In this document: in pieces, positions 7,347 to 7,588 of the stretch | How the letters are laid out: every line of letters starts with the position of its first letter | Position numbering within the stretch: the stretch's first letter is position 1 | Assembly: GCA_017545365.1 (NCBI GenBank) | Contig: JAFWOP010000008.1 | Span: forward strand, 1-7,588 | From: Bacteroidales bacterium | GTDB taxonomy: Bacteria; Bacteroidota; Bacteroidia; Bacteroidales; P3 | Length of the DNA stretch: 7,588 nt | Direction: 5' to 3' | Position numbers and translations under genes: made by a program | The notes under the pieces: generated by a model | Seen by the model: the letters and a program-made list of their open reading frames with translations, nothing else | What the model was told of the DNA's origin: nothing | Database searches by the model: none

Positions 7347-7434
7347 TTGCCCCAAAGGGGCAAACTCGCAATAACCCCGCACCCATAGTGTGGGGTATAT
7401 CAAGCAAAAACATCTTAGCGAGCCGAAGGTACGC
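7347..7434. repeat. Composite three-hairpin element, copy 1
   Basis: Three hairpins follow one another. The first (7347-7363) has a perfect 7-base stem TTGCCCC with loop AAA. The second (7374-7396) has a 9-base stem ACCCCGCAC paired with GTGTGGGGT through one G-U, and loop CCATA. The third (7418-7434) has arms GCGAGCC and GGTACGC around loop GAA, with one A-A mismatch and one G-U. Spacers are 10 and 21 bases. It is not followed by a clear T run on either strand, so it is not a standard terminator. It resembles REP/BIME-type repeats. Confidence 0.75.
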
Positions 7435-7482
7435 GCTCTCAAAAACAAATGGCTCTAGTTTGATAAAAGACTGATTTTTTAA

Positions 7483-7575
7483 CAGCATCGAAGATGCTGA
7501 ATTTCAATAACCCCACACAAGGAACGCAGTGTGGGGTCAACGAAAACCCTACTACTCAGCGTCCCGGAGGGACGC
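7483..7575. repeat. Composite three-hairpin element, copy 2
   Basis: The hairpins are 7483-7499 (stem CAGCATC, loop GAA, perfect), 7510-7537 (stem ACCCCACAC with GTGTGGGGT, 10-base loop, perfect) and 7559-7575 (stem GCGTCCC, loop GGA, perfect). Spacers are again exactly 10 and 21 bases, and both copies carry CAATA just before the ACCCC stem. Copy 2 starts 136 bases after copy 1. All three stems here pair perfectly, so copy 2 looks like the better preserved copy. Confidence 0.78.
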
Positions 7576-7588
7576 GACAATGGGAAAG

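Larger units (their letters stand above)
7139..7588. other. Intergenic region with no convincing gene
   Basis: These 450 bases are richer in A/T than the gene. From the gene outward they hold the leader, the promoter, a 9-A tract (7278-7286), a featureless stretch to 7346 and the two hairpin elements. A plus-strand frame at 7127-7345 crosses the promoter and the start codon of the large gene and has no family resemblance. No gene begins before the right edge. Confidence 0.8.

Noticed and set aside
7347..7363. Hairpin as a rho-independent terminator for a gene to the right
   Set aside because: Read on the minus strand, the 7-base GC-rich stem is followed only by ATTTATAG, too short a T run. 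The same hairpin type recurs in both composite elements with fixed spacing, so a repeat element explains it better.
7347..7575. CRISPR array
   Set aside because: There are only two units about 136 bases apart, and the parts that repeat are internal hairpins with differing sequence. There are no uniform short repeats with unique spacers and no cas genes.

Overview
The window is almost entirely one very large gene read on the minus strand. It starts at 7138 and is still open at position 1, giving 2,379 complete codons without a stop. The rest (7139-7588) is its upstream region and holds no convincing gene. The organism looks like a member of the Bacteroidota, most likely Bacteroidales. The reasons are a -7 box of the TAnnTTTG type, an A/T-rich leader without a Shine-Dalgarno sequence, and a giant secreted protein built of fibronectin type III (FN3), CUB and gingipain-type 'cleaved adhesin' modules. 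No species can be named from the sequence.

The protein (6545-7138 onward, running leftward) has a signal peptidase I signal peptide followed by a bead chain in which every bead is a beta module followed by an FN3 domain. Three kinds of module occur: a jelly-roll-like module here called A (three copies), a CUB-like module (two copies) and a cleaved-adhesin/MAM-like module here called CA (four copies). Ten FN3 domains separate them, the tenth cut by the window edge. By type the nine modules read A, CUB, CA, CA, A, CA, CA, CUB, A, which is the same in both directions. No catalytic domain is visible. The likely role is a cell-surface or released adhesin or binding protein, probably exported through the type IX secretion system. 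The C-terminal sorting domain that would prove this lies outside the window.

The upstream region has a plausible sigma-ABfr (Bacteroidota primary sigma) promoter about 100 bases before the start codon. Further upstream are two copies of a composite element of three hairpins (7347-7434 and 7483-7575). The spacer lengths between hairpins are identical in the two copies. The stem sequences of the first hairpin differ completely, yet both copies pair perfectly. This REP/BIME-like element is the most structurally unusual part of the window.

Nothing here looks like a defence system, a CRISPR array, an insertion sequence with a transposase, or an RNA gene of a known class. The many shorter open frames overlapping the large gene are shadows of its codon use.
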